A DNA stretch of 64,000 bases from CAYVVT01 sp964454335 (GCA_964454335.1 CAYVVT010000001.1:496001-560000), one strand, 5' to 3'; positions 16,459 through 25,863 are shown, numbered from the stretch's first letter. Made by a program: numbers and translations. The notes: generated from the sequence alone by a model not told the origin.

Positions 16459-17840
16459 TCATGGAATATTTACGTGAATTCTCCTACCTCCTGGCCGCAG
16501 TCCTCTTCATCATGGGACTGAAGAAACTGGGATCAGCAAAGACAGCCCGCGGTGGGAATCAGCTGGCCATGGCGGGCATGTTGCTGGCCATCGTCATTAC
16601 GTTGGCGATTTCCGGCATCATCGGCTGGACACAGCTGATCATTGGTCTGGTGGTGGGTTCCGCCATCGGTGCCATCGCGGCGAAACGGGTCCAGATGACG
16701 GCCATGCCGCAGATGGTGGCCCTGTTCAACGGCTTCGGCGGTATTGCCTCCACACTGGTGGCTTACTCTGAGTATGTCCGTTTTACTGGTATTGAGACCA
16801 TGGACGTGAATGTCACCGTCGTACTAAGCGTCTTCATCGGAACAGTGACCTTCACCGGTTCGCTCATCGCCTTCGCCAAGCTGCAGGGCATCATGCGGGG
16901 AGCACCCATCGTGCTACCGGCCCATCAGTTTCTGAATATCCTCATGCTGCTTGGTGTCGTGGTCTTCGGCGTCATGAACGTCATGGCCCCGGAAGCTGTA
17001 CACTGGGCCTGGATCATCATTGGTCTGGCTGCCATCTTCGGGATCACCTTCGTCATCCCCATTGGCGGCGCTGACATGCCCGTCGTCATCGCATTGCTGA
17101 ACAGCTATTCAGGTCTGGCCGCCTCCATGACCGGTTTCGTACTCTCGAATAATGTTCTCATCATCTCCGGAGCCCTGGTTGGCGCTTCCGGACTGATCCT
17201 TACCAATCTCATGTGCGAGGCGATGAACCGCTCCATCTGGAACGTACTTTTCGGCGCTGTGGGAACCGATGACAGCACCGGAGAAGCAGGTACCGGCGGT
17301 GGTGAACAGAAGACGGTAACCCGCTATACACCGGATGATGCCGCCATGATCATGGATACGATATCCTCTGTAGTCATCGTACCCGGCTATGGCCTTGCTG
17401 TTGCCCAGGCACAGCACGTCCTTCAGGAGATGGCTGAGATGCTCATCTCCCGTGGGATCAGTGTTCGCTATGCCATCCATCCGGTGGCCGGCCGAATGCC
17501 CGGACACATGAACGTCTTGCTGGCCGAAGCCAATGTACCTTATGATCTGCTGCTGGAGATGGATGACATCAATGAAGATTTCCAGAATACTGATGTGGCC
17601 CTGATCATCGGTGCGAATGATGTAGTCAATCCCTCGGCGCGTTATAAAAAAGACAGTCCCCTTTATGGTATGCCCATTCTGAATGTGGATCATGCCCGGA
17701 CGGTCATGATCGTGAAACGCAGTCTGGGTGCCGGATTTGCCGGTGAGGCGAATCCACTGTTCTTCGACGACAAGACCATGATGGTCTTCGGCGATGCAAA
17801 GCAGGTCATCACTGGACTGGTGAAAGCACTCAAGACCTGA
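16455..17840 (+). CDS. pntB: NAD(P) transhydrogenase subunit beta
   Basis: A 461-aa protein with about eight to nine hydrophobic helices (residues 8-270, dII), then the soluble NADP-binding dIII domain (about 290-461). dIII carries VIVPGYGLAVAQAQH, GRMPGHMNVLLAEANVPYD and GANDVVNPSA, the NADP-binding motifs of PntB. The MPQMVALFNGFGG motif near residue 80 belongs to the proton channel region. The length is normal. It ends the pntAA-pntAB-pntB operon, which would supply NADPH from NADH at the expense of the proton gradient. A terminator follows within 25 nt. Confidence 0.95.
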   Translation: MIMEYLREFSYLLAAVLFIMGLKKLGSAKTARGGNQLAMAGMLLAIVITLAISGIIGWTQLIIGLVVGSAIGAIAAKRVQMTAMPQMVALFNGFGGIASTLVAYSEYVRFTGIETMDVNVTVVLSVFIGTVTFTGSLIAFAKLQGIMRGAPIVLPAHQFLNILMLLGVVVFGVMNVMAPEAVHWAWIIIGLAAIFGITFVIPIGGADMPVVIALLNSYSGLAASMTGFVLSNNVLIISGALVGASGLILTNLMCEAMNRSIWNVLFGAVGTDDSTGEAGTGGGEQKTVTRYTPDDAAMIMDTISSVVIVPGYGLAVAQAQHVLQEMAEMLISRGISVRYAIHPVAGRMPGHMNVLLAEANVPYDLLLEMDDINEDFQNTDVALIIGANDVVNPSARYKKDSPLYGMPILNVDHARTVMIVKRSLGAGFAGEANPLFFDDKTMMVFGDAKQVITGLVKALKT

Positions 17841-17863
17841 TCAGTTGATCGAAATTGAAGAAA

Positions 17864-17890
17864 AAAGGGTCGCAGTAATGCGGCCCTTTT
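17864..17890. terminator. Terminator between pntB and a convergent gene
   Basis: AAGGGTCGCA pairs with TGCGGCCCTT (one G-T pair) around a GTAA loop. A-rich and T-rich flanks make it usable from both strands. Confidence 0.85.
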
Positions 17891-17892
17891 CA

Positions 17893-18465
17893 TTATAGGG
17901 AATTAAGAACGAATTCTTCGACGGGATACCACGCCGGGACCTCACCCCTTGTGCATACCAGCAAAATGCTCACAATCTTCAACTCTGTGATGGGCAGGGG
18001 ATCAAGATTCTTGATGAAGTGAAGATTCTCAACAGCGCTCCGGTGACTGTAGAGCAAACTGAGATGTGGTTGGTAGGGCTCGGTGGGTTGGTGATCAAAT
18101 ACATCGGCAGCGGAGGCATGCAGGTCAAGCAGCTCGACTGAAGGCTGAACTGGCAGGATCAGACTGCGAAAGTACCGGTCTTCTGCCGCGATCTGTTTGA
18201 ATGAAACCCGGAATTCCGCATGTGCCTGCGCAAGGCGCGCCAGTTTCTGTCTGATCTCCTCAGCGTTGCAAGGGAGTTCGCCCAGCAAAGTGATATGTGG
18301 ATCAAACGATGGTGTATTGAAACGCTCAGCCCATTCGTGTATGAGTGATCCGAGCTGCGTCCTGTCCGGCTCATCAGGGACAAGCCATATTGAATGACCT
18401 GTGGCAGATCTCCGCTGTGGGTCTGTGGTCAATTCCTCAAGCGGCTGATCTTCCGACCCAGCCAT
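17893..18465 (-). CDS. 2H phosphoesterase (2'-5' RNA ligase/cyclic phosphodiesterase-like)
   Basis: A 190-aa protein with the two H-x-(T/S) motifs that define the 2H superfamily, PHITLLGE near residue 57 and PHLSLLYS near residue 133, in the spacing expected for the bilobal fold. Members act on cyclic phosphates or RNA ends, often in tRNA or ADP-ribose metabolism; the exact substrate cannot be told. The N-terminal 25 residues are not typical of the fold, and their codons overlap the 3' end of the glycosyltransferase gene by 37 nt, so the true start may be internal. It is downstream of that gene and converges on pntB. Confidence 0.78.
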   Translation of the reverse strand: MAGSEDQPLEELTTDPQRRSATGHSIWLVPDEPDRTQLGSLIHEWAERFNTPSFDPHITLLGELPCNAEEIRQKLARLAQAHAEFRVSFKQIAAEDRYFRSLILPVQPSVELLDLHASAADVFDHQPTEPYQPHLSLLYSHRSAVENLHFIKNLDPLPITELKIVSILLVCTRGEVPAWYPVEEFVLNSL

Positions 18466-19142
18466 CTTCTGAATGTCCTTGTTCGTTCAGGGTTATTGGT
18501 ATTCTTGCGAACCGATTCCAACTCGATTCGCGGAGTCCTGGCGATACGCTCCAGGACAAAATAGGCATTCATCTTGTCGAAGTTCTTACGCAGGATGACG
18601 TCCTTGGAATTCCGGTTGTTGTAGGGAATGAGGAGCTGCTTGATCTTCTCCACCCGGTCTGACCTGATCAAATAGGCAAAATGACCTGAATTCACACCCT
18701 TCCGGGCCGGCAGCCGGGGTTTGCCGATAAAATCATTAACGGGTTCACAATCCAGACGATGCCAGCCCAGCCATAACATATCCCAGTTCTCAGGCAGGGC
18801 ATCTGTTGGAATCGCCTCCAGCTGTCCGGCGAAGCTCTTGCCGAGGATCGCATCATCCTCGAATACCAGCCCGATGTCACAATCCGGATCTGCCTGGATC
18901 ATTTCCCAGACATGTACGTGACTCAGGAGTGTTCCCAGACTTCCGGCCATTCGAAGTTCAAAATCATCGGCCAGGTAACCACGTTTGCGATAGTCTTCAA
19001 GATCAACCTCCCGGCCAAACACAGCCGGGATCCATTCAACTTCCAGACCAGCACGATTGGCATAGCCGTAAAACTTCCTGCGACGCTGAGGGTCCTGTTC
19101 CAGACTGATGAGGAAGGCTTTGTCGTAACGCATACGGTTCAA
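18429..19142 (-). CDS. Glycosyltransferase family 25 (LPS-type) protein
   Basis: A 237-aa protein that begins YDKAFLISLEQDPQRRRKF and continues WIPAVFGREVDL, the N-terminal signature of GT25 enzymes. The middle part has GTLLSHVHVWEMI, then GLVFEDDAIL (the ED-D nucleotide-sugar/metal motif, residues about 92-100), and later WDMLWLG and AYLIRSDRVEKI. GT25 enzymes add galactose or related sugars to surface glycans. No LPS cluster surrounds it; it sits between the lamin-tail protein gene and the 2H gene on the same strand. Confidence 0.85.
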   Translation of the reverse strand: MNRMRYDKAFLISLEQDPQRRRKFYGYANRAGLEVEWIPAVFGREVDLEDYRKRGYLADDFELRMAGSLGTLLSHVHVWEMIQADPDCDIGLVFEDDAILGKSFAGQLEAIPTDALPENWDMLWLGWHRLDCEPVNDFIGKPRLPARKGVNSGHFAYLIRSDRVEKIKQLLIPYNNRNSKDVILRKNFDKMNAYFVLERIARTPRIELESVRKNTNNPERTRTFRRWLGRKISRLRN

Positions 19143-19175
19143 TATAAACAGGAATGGCGAGAGTCCTTGAACAGA

Positions 19176-22100
19176 TCAGAAACGCCTTGCAACGTAAGCC
19201 TTGTGCAGTGATTCATGGAATTCACCCTGTATCGATTCAACTGTGATATGCAGGATATAAAGACCGACCCTGGCAACCTCTCCATATTGCCAGGAACCAT
19301 CCCATTGGATCCGGCCACGGTGGGCGACAGGAAGTTGATCGGCCAGCCGGTGGACAGGCCTTCCAGCCAGGTCATAGATCTGAATGTTCAGCCGCGCTGT
19401 GGGCCAGGGCAGGTTGAAATCGATCTCCAGGATATCCTCGAAACCGTCGCCATCAGGTGAGAAAGGATTTGGGCCGAGTTGGAAGATCAGAGGATGATCC
19501 CCGGTACCGAAATGGATGCTGTTCACGCAGCCAGCAGAATGTCCCGCAGATCCCACGTGGATCCCCCAATTGAGAGGATCGGTCCCACTGCGGTCCGGAT
19601 TGATCCGTTCCAGCGATCGGCCTGGCGGATGATCCTGTATATCATAGGCAAGAGAATCCCTGATGATCCCTGCAGGATCAATGAGATAAATACGATCACC
19701 GCTGTTGTTCAAGGTGGGGAAGTCCGGAGAATGAATATATGGTGCACCGGGATCGCAGTAGGAAACACCTTCCGCGGAGGCAAGAACGGTGTATGCTCCT
19801 GCTGCCAGGATCAGCGCGCTATCCACTGTCAGGGACCGCATACTCTGGTCCTGTATCTGCCACCCATGCAGCAGAACAGGCTCGAGGCTGGAATTGTGGA
19901 TCTCCAGCCATTCAGGATCACCGTTTAAGGGCAGCGGCATGATCTCGGTCAATTGCATTGGGGACTCCTCGAACGGGATATACAGGGGCATTGAAAGGCT
20001 GTCATCACCGTTGTAATGGTCCTGTGAACTGACGATGACGACTCCCGCTTCTATCCAACCGGATGTACCGGATTGGATGCTCAGGTCAACGACCAGGGTG
20101 TCACCTGGATCAAGGGTGAATGAACTGGAAAGCACGTTGGTGATCAGCGATTCCTGTTGGGTGAGTTCCAATCGGAGTCTTGCTTCTGCTACCGGAGAAT
20201 GACTTCGGTTGATGATCTGTGTATGGAAATGCAGATCAGTATCGAGTCGTGATAGAGAATCCAGCCAGTTGAAAGCGGTGAGACTCAGATTTGAACGGTA
20301 GGAATCATGCAACTCAATCGAATTTGGCACGCCCGGTGTAATTCCCGCCGCAGAGATACAGCTGCTCCAGTTGGAATCCACCACTGCGGGAATCCACAAG
20401 GCCTTGCGCTCAAGACTGATGCCGGTTGCACCGCCCTGTGCAGAACTGTAGCCATGCTGAAGATGGATCCGACCCCCTGCGTCCCTCAAATAGATGGAAT
20501 CGCCAGAGGCATTGAGTGAGGGCCATGGTTCGACCTCGAGGATCATTAGACTGTCGGAGGGAAGTAGATCCAGACCGGCAATGTTCCCGCTTAGAACGAG
20601 AAAAGCTCCCGGGGCCAGATGCTCCTGGGGTGTTGGCAGCAATCCCTGGGTACCGGCTCTGTCGATAAGGACCCAGTTCGCCAGAACGATGGAGAATCCT
20701 CCAGTGTTTACGAACTCCAGGAATTCGACTTGATCCTCATCGGGACGTGAATGAATCTCATTGATAGTTATGACATTCTGTTCATAGGGGATACCGAAGT
20801 ACACTGTCGTGTCGATATAAACCCGTGTGGGAACATTGGCTGTGAGCGTCATTGGATGCCAGCCGGGCAGCAGGTCTTCCAGGGCGAAGATATGGGTAAG
20901 AGAGTCCCAGGACGCCAGTGTGGTGGTAAGAAAGGCATGATCGGCAGCAAAAGCAGGTGACTCCAGCGAAAGATGGATCTCCTCTATCGTTTCCAGGCCA
21001 GTATTCTGGACATTTGCTGTCAGCTGCAATTGAGAATCCCCGACGACCAGGATGTCCAACCCGTTCATTATCCGGATCGAATATTCTGCAAGCAGTGTTG
21101 AATTTGCCTTACCGGGAGTCCCGCCATCCGGATGTGTGGATGCCGTCCAATTGGGTGGATATGCAGAGGTATGAAAAGGGTGACGCCGTTCCAGGGAACG
21201 ACCCGTCTGGCCCCAGCTGCCCCGGTAGAGGAGTCGCTGAATAGGCGATCCAGTGGCATCATAAAGCCTGATGGAGTCGGAACTGCTGTTCAGTGCAGGC
21301 ATGGCGGGCATGACCAGCGAGTGTCGTGGATCCAAGAGGAAATAGGATTGGACTTCAGCATTTGAGCAGAGTACGAGAAGATCACCCGGTAGAACCAGTT
21401 TAGTCTCCGATGTGACGGGATGTCTGGTCTCCCCGGCATCCGCAAATGTCCAACCATTCAGCGACACGGGGTGGTTCCAGATGTTCATCAATTCAACGAA
21501 CTCACCGCCCTGTTCTGCAGTCGGGCTGAACAGGATCTCATTTACCACAAGACAGTCCGTAGGATAGGGGATCTGGATCTCAATCTGGATATCATCATCA
21601 CTGCTGATCTCGTCCCCTGCAGTCTCAATACAAAGCCTGTGGAGGTTGATACCCGGTTTTCCAGGCGGTAGCACAACGCGAGAGCTGATCGAGGCCTGAG
21701 GTTCCAAGTTCAGGATTCTGAAGTTTTCATGGGTGAGTTCCTGGACCTCATCAAAATGAAGAGGTTCTGATTGAGAATAGATCCTGATCCATGTACTTGC
21801 GATCGTTTTGAGCCCGGTGTTGGTCAAGTAAAGCGTACCACCGACAGGCATGTATGGCTCCAGATAGCGGACATCCAGGACCAGGGAGTCGATTTGTAGA
21901 TTGATATCCGGTGGGGTAACACTGTTCGTACTGCCGGGAGTACCATGTACGGCAAGGGATTGGAGCCAACTCTCTGCATAATCCGGATTGAGAAACACAC
22001 GTTCCAGGCTGTGGCCATCCAGGGTGCTCTCATTCCAGCTCAGATCCAGATAAACTGAACTGTCCGGGGAGTAGATGATCACAGATTCTCCACCATTGCT

Positions 22101-22448
22101 CAGACCTCCACTACCGAAGGTGTTGTCAGTCGAAATACTGTACAGCGGGGTGCCGTCGGGAATGAGTTCTTCATACTGCCCTCCGTCGAGACTGTAGCTC
22201 GGATCCAGAACGACGGCGAATTGTCCGGGAGCGATCCCAGCAGCAACAAGAATATGGCCAAGCGTGTCGATCCCTGTGCCATCCGAGAGACACCAGCCAT
22301 CGATATCGATGCTGTCGGGTCCGGGGTTGTACACCTCGATAAACTCATTCTCATGTTCTGAACCCTGGGGATTGTACATCACTTCCGTGATGATGAGCTG
22401 AGCCAGAACCTGACAAGACAGGCTCAGCAGGATGAGCATTTGCCGCAT
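19176..22448 (-). CDS. Secreted lamin-tail-domain repeat protein with FlgD-like C-terminus
   Basis: A 1090-aa protein with a short signal peptide (MRQMLILLSLSCQVLA). It carries at least four lamin-tail domains, each opening with an I-x-E-(I/V)-x-x-x-P motif and a G-W strand: LIITEVMYNPQGSE near 18, LVVNEILFSPTAEQ near 300, ITINEIHSRPDEDQ near 565 and MQLTEIMPLPLNG near 840. CARDB/Ig-like segments separate them (for example VLDVRYLEPYMPVGGTLYLTN). The C-terminal 90 residues start FQLGPNPFSPDGDGFED, a FlgD/gliding-type module that serves as a surface-sorting tail in FCB bacteria. Bacterial LTD proteins are usually surface or secreted nuclease-linked proteins, but no nuclease domain is seen. Function unknown. 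Confidence 0.82.
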   Translation of the reverse strand: MRQMLILLSLSCQVLAQLIITEVMYNPQGSEHENEFIEVYNPGPDSIDIDGWCLSDGTGIDTLGHILVAAGIAPGQFAVVLDPSYSLDGGQYEELIPDGTPLYSISTDNTFGSGGLSNGGESVIIYSPDSSVYLDLSWNESTLDGHSLERVFLNPDYAESWLQSLAVHGTPGSTNSVTPPDINLQIDSLVLDVRYLEPYMPVGGTLYLTNTGLKTIASTWIRIYSQSEPLHFDEVQELTHENFRILNLEPQASISSRVVLPPGKPGINLHRLCIETAGDEISSDDDIQIEIQIPYPTDCLVVNEILFSPTAEQGGEFVELMNIWNHPVSLNGWTFADAGETRHPVTSETKLVLPGDLLVLCSNAEVQSYFLLDPRHSLVMPAMPALNSSSDSIRLYDATGSPIQRLLYRGSWGQTGRSLERRHPFHTSAYPPNWTASTHPDGGTPGKANSTLLAEYSIRIMNGLDILVVGDSQLQLTANVQNTGLETIEEIHLSLESPAFAADHAFLTTTLASWDSLTHIFALEDLLPGWHPMTLTANVPTRVYIDTTVYFGIPYEQNVITINEIHSRPDEDQVEFLEFVNTGGFSIVLANWVLIDRAGTQGLLPTPQEHLAPGAFLVLSGNIAGLDLLPSDSLMILEVEPWPSLNASGDSIYLRDAGGRIHLQHGYSSAQGGATGISLERKALWIPAVVDSNWSSCISAAGITPGVPNSIELHDSYRSNLSLTAFNWLDSLSRLDTDLHFHTQIINRSHSPVAEARLRLELTQQESLITNVLSSSFTLDPGDTLVVDLSIQSGTSGWIEAGVVIVSSQDHYNGDDSLSMPLYIPFEESPMQLTEIMPLPLNGDPEWLEIHNSSLEPVLLHGWQIQDQSMRSLTVDSALILAAGAYTVLASAEGVSYCDPGAPYIHSPDFPTLNNSGDRIYLIDPAGIIRDSLAYDIQDHPPGRSLERINPDRSGTDPLNWGIHVGSAGHSAGCVNSIHFGTGDHPLIFQLGPNPFSPDGDGFEDILEIDFNLPWPTARLNIQIYDLAGRPVHRLADQLPVAHRGRIQWDGSWQYGEVARVGLYILHITVESIQGEFHESLHKAYVARRF

Positions 22449-22617
22449 GTTATCACCAGTTGTTAAAGGTTAGAGAGGAAATGTGATGTAGCTAATCTAG
22501 TGATCTAGATCGGGAACAAACAAGTTTTTCATGATTTTCCTGGGACCTGGGGCTATATTGATTTTGCCGCCAGAAAGAATTGGGAACACATACAGAATTG
22601 ATCCACAAGGAGGACAC

Positions 22618-23232
22618 ATGAAAACAATTCAGCTATTGCTCATTGCCCTGTTGGGAATGATCCTGATCATCGGCTGTGCAGCCAAGGCACCCGATCCGCC
22701 TGAACGGACGGAATATGATACAGAATTACCGTCTGACAGGGATCTGGCCAAACCAAGGGGTCCATCCGATCTACCTCCATGGTTCATCGATACACCTGAA
22801 GAGGATGATGTATATATCTATGGAACTGGTTCGGGAGAATCCGGTAAGATGAACATCGCCATTGAAAAGGCCAAGACCGCTGCCATGAACGAGATCTCCA
22901 CCCGGATCGAAGCCGAAGTGAAGAGCCTCACACAGAACTTCATGCAGGAAGCCGGCATGGGTGAAAGTACTCAGATCGTCGAGTTCTACAAACAGGGCAC
23001 AGAGGTGGTTACGAACAATCGCCTGAACGGTCTGACCCCACTGGAAAAGACCCCAGTGATGAAACCGGACGGTTCATGGGTGGCATACGTTCTCATGGGC
23101 CTGAAGAAGGATGCCGTGAGCACTGAGGTCGTGAACCTCATCCAGAATGAGGAAGCGCTGTACAGCGAATTCAAGGCTTCCCAGACCTTCCAGGAACTGG
23201 AATCCAAGCTCAACGCGGCCACTGGCGAGTAA
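22618..23232 (+). CDS. LPP20-like lipoprotein
   Basis: A 204-aa protein. The ATG at 22618 follows AAGGAGGACAC and gives a clear lipobox (LLGMILIIGCAAK, Cys about 20). After a proline-rich linker comes PPWFIDTPEEDDVYIYGTGSGES, the opening of the LPP20 domain, and IAIEKAKTAAMNEISTRIEAEVKSL, which continues it. LPP20 proteins are outer-membrane or periplasmic lipoproteins of uncertain function. An upstream in-frame ATG (22531) has no ribosome site. It stands alone, with a terminator 27 nt after the stop. Confidence 0.85.
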   Translation: MKTIQLLLIALLGMILIIGCAAKAPDPPERTEYDTELPSDRDLAKPRGPSDLPPWFIDTPEEDDVYIYGTGSGESGKMNIAIEKAKTAAMNEISTRIEAEVKSLTQNFMQEAGMGESTQIVEFYKQGTEVVTNNRLNGLTPLEKTPVMKPDGSWVAYVLMGLKKDAVSTEVVNLIQNEEALYSEFKASQTFQELESKLNAATGE

Positions 23233-23258
23233 CTTCTCCGAAACTGTTTAAAGCAAAG

Positions 23259-23282
23259 CGGCTCCTTCGGGAGCCGTTTTTA
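23259..23282 (+). terminator. Terminator with UUCG tetraloop
   Basis: CGGCTCC and GGAGCCG form a 7-bp stem closed by a TTCG tetraloop and followed by TTTTTA. It ends the LPP20-like gene. Confidence 0.9.
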
Positions 23283-23368
23283 GTTTGTGGAGGGAACAAT
23301 TCGAAGGCTATCCAGATTAGATTCATAATATGCATGCTGCAGACTTAAGCGTACCGAGAGGTAAACAG

Positions 23369-24313
23369 ATGTCGCCTATCAACAAACCAGGTTCCATGAT
23401 CGTTACACTCCTGCTGATGGTGACGTTCATCCCAAACGAAGGAATGGCTCAGGAGAATATGAAATTCAATAAACTGACACCTGCAGAAGAACAGGTCATC
23501 ATCCATAAAGGTACCGAGAGACCCTTTTCCGGGGAATATGAGGAGCACTGGGAGAAAGGCACTTATACCTGCAAGCGTTGTGACGCAGAACTATATCGAT
23601 CGGAAGACAAATTCGATGCCCGCTGCGGCTGGCCAAGTTTCGACGATGAGATCCCCGGTACGGTGAAGCGGGAAGTTGATGCAGATGGACGTCGCACTGA
23701 GATCCTTTGCGCGAATTGTGACGCCCATTTGGGACATGTATTCCTAGGGGAAGGTTTTACAAAGAAGAACACCCGTCACTGTGTGAACTCGATCAGTATG
23801 AACTTCATCCCTGAGAGCGTTGAGAAATCCGGGACAGCAAGGGCGATTTTCGCCTCCGGGTGTTTCTGGGGCACCGAATATCATCTACAGCGTGTGGAGG
23901 GAGTGATATCCACGACGGTGGGCTACATCGGCGGCACAAAGGCCAATCCCAGCTACAAGGAAGTCTGTACGGGAACTACTGGGCATGCTGAGGCGGTTGA
24001 AGTGATCTACGATCCCGTGAAAACCAGTTATGAAACCCTGGCCCGACTATTCTTCGAAACCCATGATCCTTCGCAGGTCAACCGCCAGGGACCGGATATC
24101 GGTGAACAGTACAGGTCAGAGGTGTTCTATCTGGATGAACAGCAGAAGCAGGTATCTGAAAAATTGATCACCCTGCTTGAGAAGAAAGGTTTTAAGGTTG
24201 CGACGAAGGTGACGCCGGCAAGCGAATTCTATCCGGCCGAGGACTACCACCAGGATTATTACAACAAGAAGAACGGCTCACCTTACTGTCATTTCTACAC
24301 AAAGCGATTCTAG
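23369..24313 (+). CDS. msrBA: Exported MsrB-MsrA fusion, methionine sulfoxide reductase
   Basis: A protein of about 314 aa (ATG at 23369; an ATG at 23330 is also in frame). An N-terminal hydrophobic stretch ending NEGMAQ looks like a signal peptide. MsrB comes first: zinc Cys pairs CKRC (68/71) and CANC (114/117), and catalytic Cys138 in RHCVNSISMNF. MsrA follows: SGCFWGTEYH (Cys165), then GYIGG, GHAEAVEV and YHQDYY. It would reduce both R- and S-methionine sulfoxides in exported proteins. Both catalytic positions are ordinary Cys codons, not Sec, despite the selenoprotein nearby. The B-A order is less common than A-B in fused Msr proteins, as far as I know. It appears monocistronic. Confidence 0.93.
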   Translation: MSPINKPGSMIVTLLLMVTFIPNEGMAQENMKFNKLTPAEEQVIIHKGTERPFSGEYEEHWEKGTYTCKRCDAELYRSEDKFDARCGWPSFDDEIPGTVKREVDADGRRTEILCANCDAHLGHVFLGEGFTKKNTRHCVNSISMNFIPESVEKSGTARAIFASGCFWGTEYHLQRVEGVISTTVGYIGGTKANPSYKEVCTGTTGHAEAVEVIYDPVKTSYETLARLFFETHDPSQVNRQGPDIGEQYRSEVFYLDEQQKQVSEKLITLLEKKGFKVATKVTPASEFYPAEDYHQDYYNKKNGSPYCHFYTKRF

Positions 24314-24352
24314 TCTGAATGCCTCCCTGAGGTTGTTATTCAGATGGATCGA

Positions 24353-25375
24353 TCAATCTCCCACCCTGATGACGATCTTACCGTGGCTTTTGCGGGATTC
24401 CATGAGGTCATGGGCCGCGGGCATATCCGAAAATGGGTATTCATGACCTACAACCGGGTGGATGTCATGTTCCTGTACAAAGCTGAACAGTTCAGCGGAC
24501 ACGCGGGGGAGTAGATCCTTATTCTTTAACAGATACCCGAGATGGGAAGCTCCCACCATTTGGGATTGTGGCGCCATATCCGCGATCTTCACCCGGGGGA
24601 TGGCTTTCCAGGTCCGCCACCATGAAACAGGGTTCCATTTCTTGAGGTTCAGACTGGCGAAGCCCATCACCACCAGACGGCCGAACGGTTTCAACAGGTC
24701 CAGGCTTTTGCGAAAGACCTCACCACCAACGACTTCGATGACAGCATCAAGATTACGGCCACCAGTCAGGCGGCGGATCTCCGCATGAAAATCCGATTCG
24801 AGATAATTAATGCCCTTTTCAGCCCCCAGCGATTCGATCAAACGGCATTTGTCGGCTGTGCTGGCAGTACCATATACCCTGGCACCCATGGCGGCTGCGA
24901 GTTGGACGGCAGCGGTGCCCACGCCACCTGCTGCGGCCTGGATCAGTACACGATCGTTCTGCCGGATCCGTAACATCTCCTTGAGACCCACCCAGGCTGT
25001 CATGAAATTCACAGCGAAGGCTGCATTTTCCTGTGGTGTGTATCCCGGGACGGCAGGCAGCGCCTGCCGGGAAGGTACTGCGATCTTTTCTGCGTAATTA
25101 CCGTACTGGGCAGCTACGATCACCTGTTCACCAATCGATCGGTCAACGACATCCTCACCCATTGCCTCGATGATCCCGAAGGATTCCATTCCCAGGATGT
25201 AGGGTTTATCAGGACTCCAGGCGTACAGACCTCGTCGGGATTGGATCTCCGCATAGTTCAGCCCGATGTATTGTATCCCTACCAGTACCTCATCCGCCGC
25301 AGGCTTCGGGTCGTCGACCTGCTCCGTGGTGAGAACCTTGCTGGGTCCGTTTGTTTTCAGGCTATAAGCCAGCAT
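24353..25375 (-). CDS. Quinone oxidoreductase-like medium-chain dehydrogenase (zinc-less)
   Basis: A protein of about 340 aa of the MDR superfamily. The N-terminal GroES-like domain contains VLVGIQYIGLNYAEIQSRRGLY and GMESFGIIEAMGEDV. The Rossmann NADP-binding loop is QAAAGGVGTAAVQLAAAMGA near residue 150. The NYAEIQSRRG pattern and the absence of the structural four-Cys zinc cluster place it with quinone oxidoreductases and the VAT-1-like group. The start chosen (ATG at 25375) has AGGAG about 10 nt upstream; a frame extension to 25429 lacks this. Substrate unknown. It converges with the msrBA gene. Confidence 0.87.
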   Translation of the reverse strand: MLAYSLKTNGPSKVLTTEQVDDPKPAADEVLVGIQYIGLNYAEIQSRRGLYAWSPDKPYILGMESFGIIEAMGEDVVDRSIGEQVIVAAQYGNYAEKIAVPSRQALPAVPGYTPQENAAFAVNFMTAWVGLKEMLRIRQNDRVLIQAAAGGVGTAAVQLAAAMGARVYGTASTADKCRLIESLGAEKGINYLESDFHAEIRRLTGGRNLDAVIEVVGGEVFRKSLDLLKPFGRLVVMGFASLNLKKWNPVSWWRTWKAIPRVKIADMAPQSQMVGASHLGYLLKNKDLLPRVSAELFSFVQEHDIHPVVGHEYPFSDMPAAHDLMESRKSHGKIVIRVGD

Positions 25376-25521
25376 AGCATTAAAACTCCTGTTTTGGGCA
25401 GCTTTGGGACCTTCACTACTGTTTATCAATAGAAATCACCCATGGAGTATAAAAAAAACCTGAAACCAGACGATTATAAAGATGTCCAGAAAGAAAAATT
25501 AGAAAGGGAACGGGGAGTTCT

Positions 25522-25863
25522 ATGTTCAAGGAAGTTAAGAATTACATCAACCACTCACTGGAGTGGCGCATTCCTATCGCCATTTCCATCACACTCATGG
25601 TGGTTCTGGGTACACCATCCTTCCTGCTCATTCAGCATGAACATGGACAGAATCTGAAGGTCAAAACAAATGATGTGCAGCAGATCTCAACTGCTGCGAA
25701 TGAACAATCGACAAGAGCCGAAACGAGCTCAAGAGATATCGAGGGCGTCTCTACCGTTTCAAAGGAAGCAGCTAATTCTGCCCGGGAAATGGCCACCGGA
25801 GTAACAGAACTGAATGGTTATATCCAGGACCTGAATGTACTGGTAGGTCGATTCCAAGTCTGA
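25522..25863 (+). CDS. Shortened methyl-accepting chemotaxis protein
   Basis: A 113-aa protein with a good GGGGAG ribosome site. Residues about 17-36 form one transmembrane helix. From about 45 on it matches the last part of an MCP signalling domain, QQISTAANEQSTRAE...STVSKEAANSAREM...LNVLVGRFQV. A normal MCP needs about 300 more residues (sensor, HAMP, hairpin tip with the CheA/CheW contact). Here the N-terminal membrane helix is joined in frame directly to the C-terminal arm, as after an internal deletion. It has no kinase-contact tip, so it is unlikely to signal normally. The 287 nt after it (25864-26150) hold no gene I can support. Confidence 0.55.
   Translation: MFKEVKNYINHSLEWRIPIAISITLMVVLGTPSFLLIQHEHGQNLKVKTNDVQQISTAANEQSTRAETSSRDIEGVSTVSKEAANSAREMATGVTELNGYIQDLNVLVGRFQV

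Noticed and set aside
23369..24313. Second selenoprotein in the Msr fusion
   Set aside because: Both catalytic positions are plain Cys codons and no in-frame TGA occurs.
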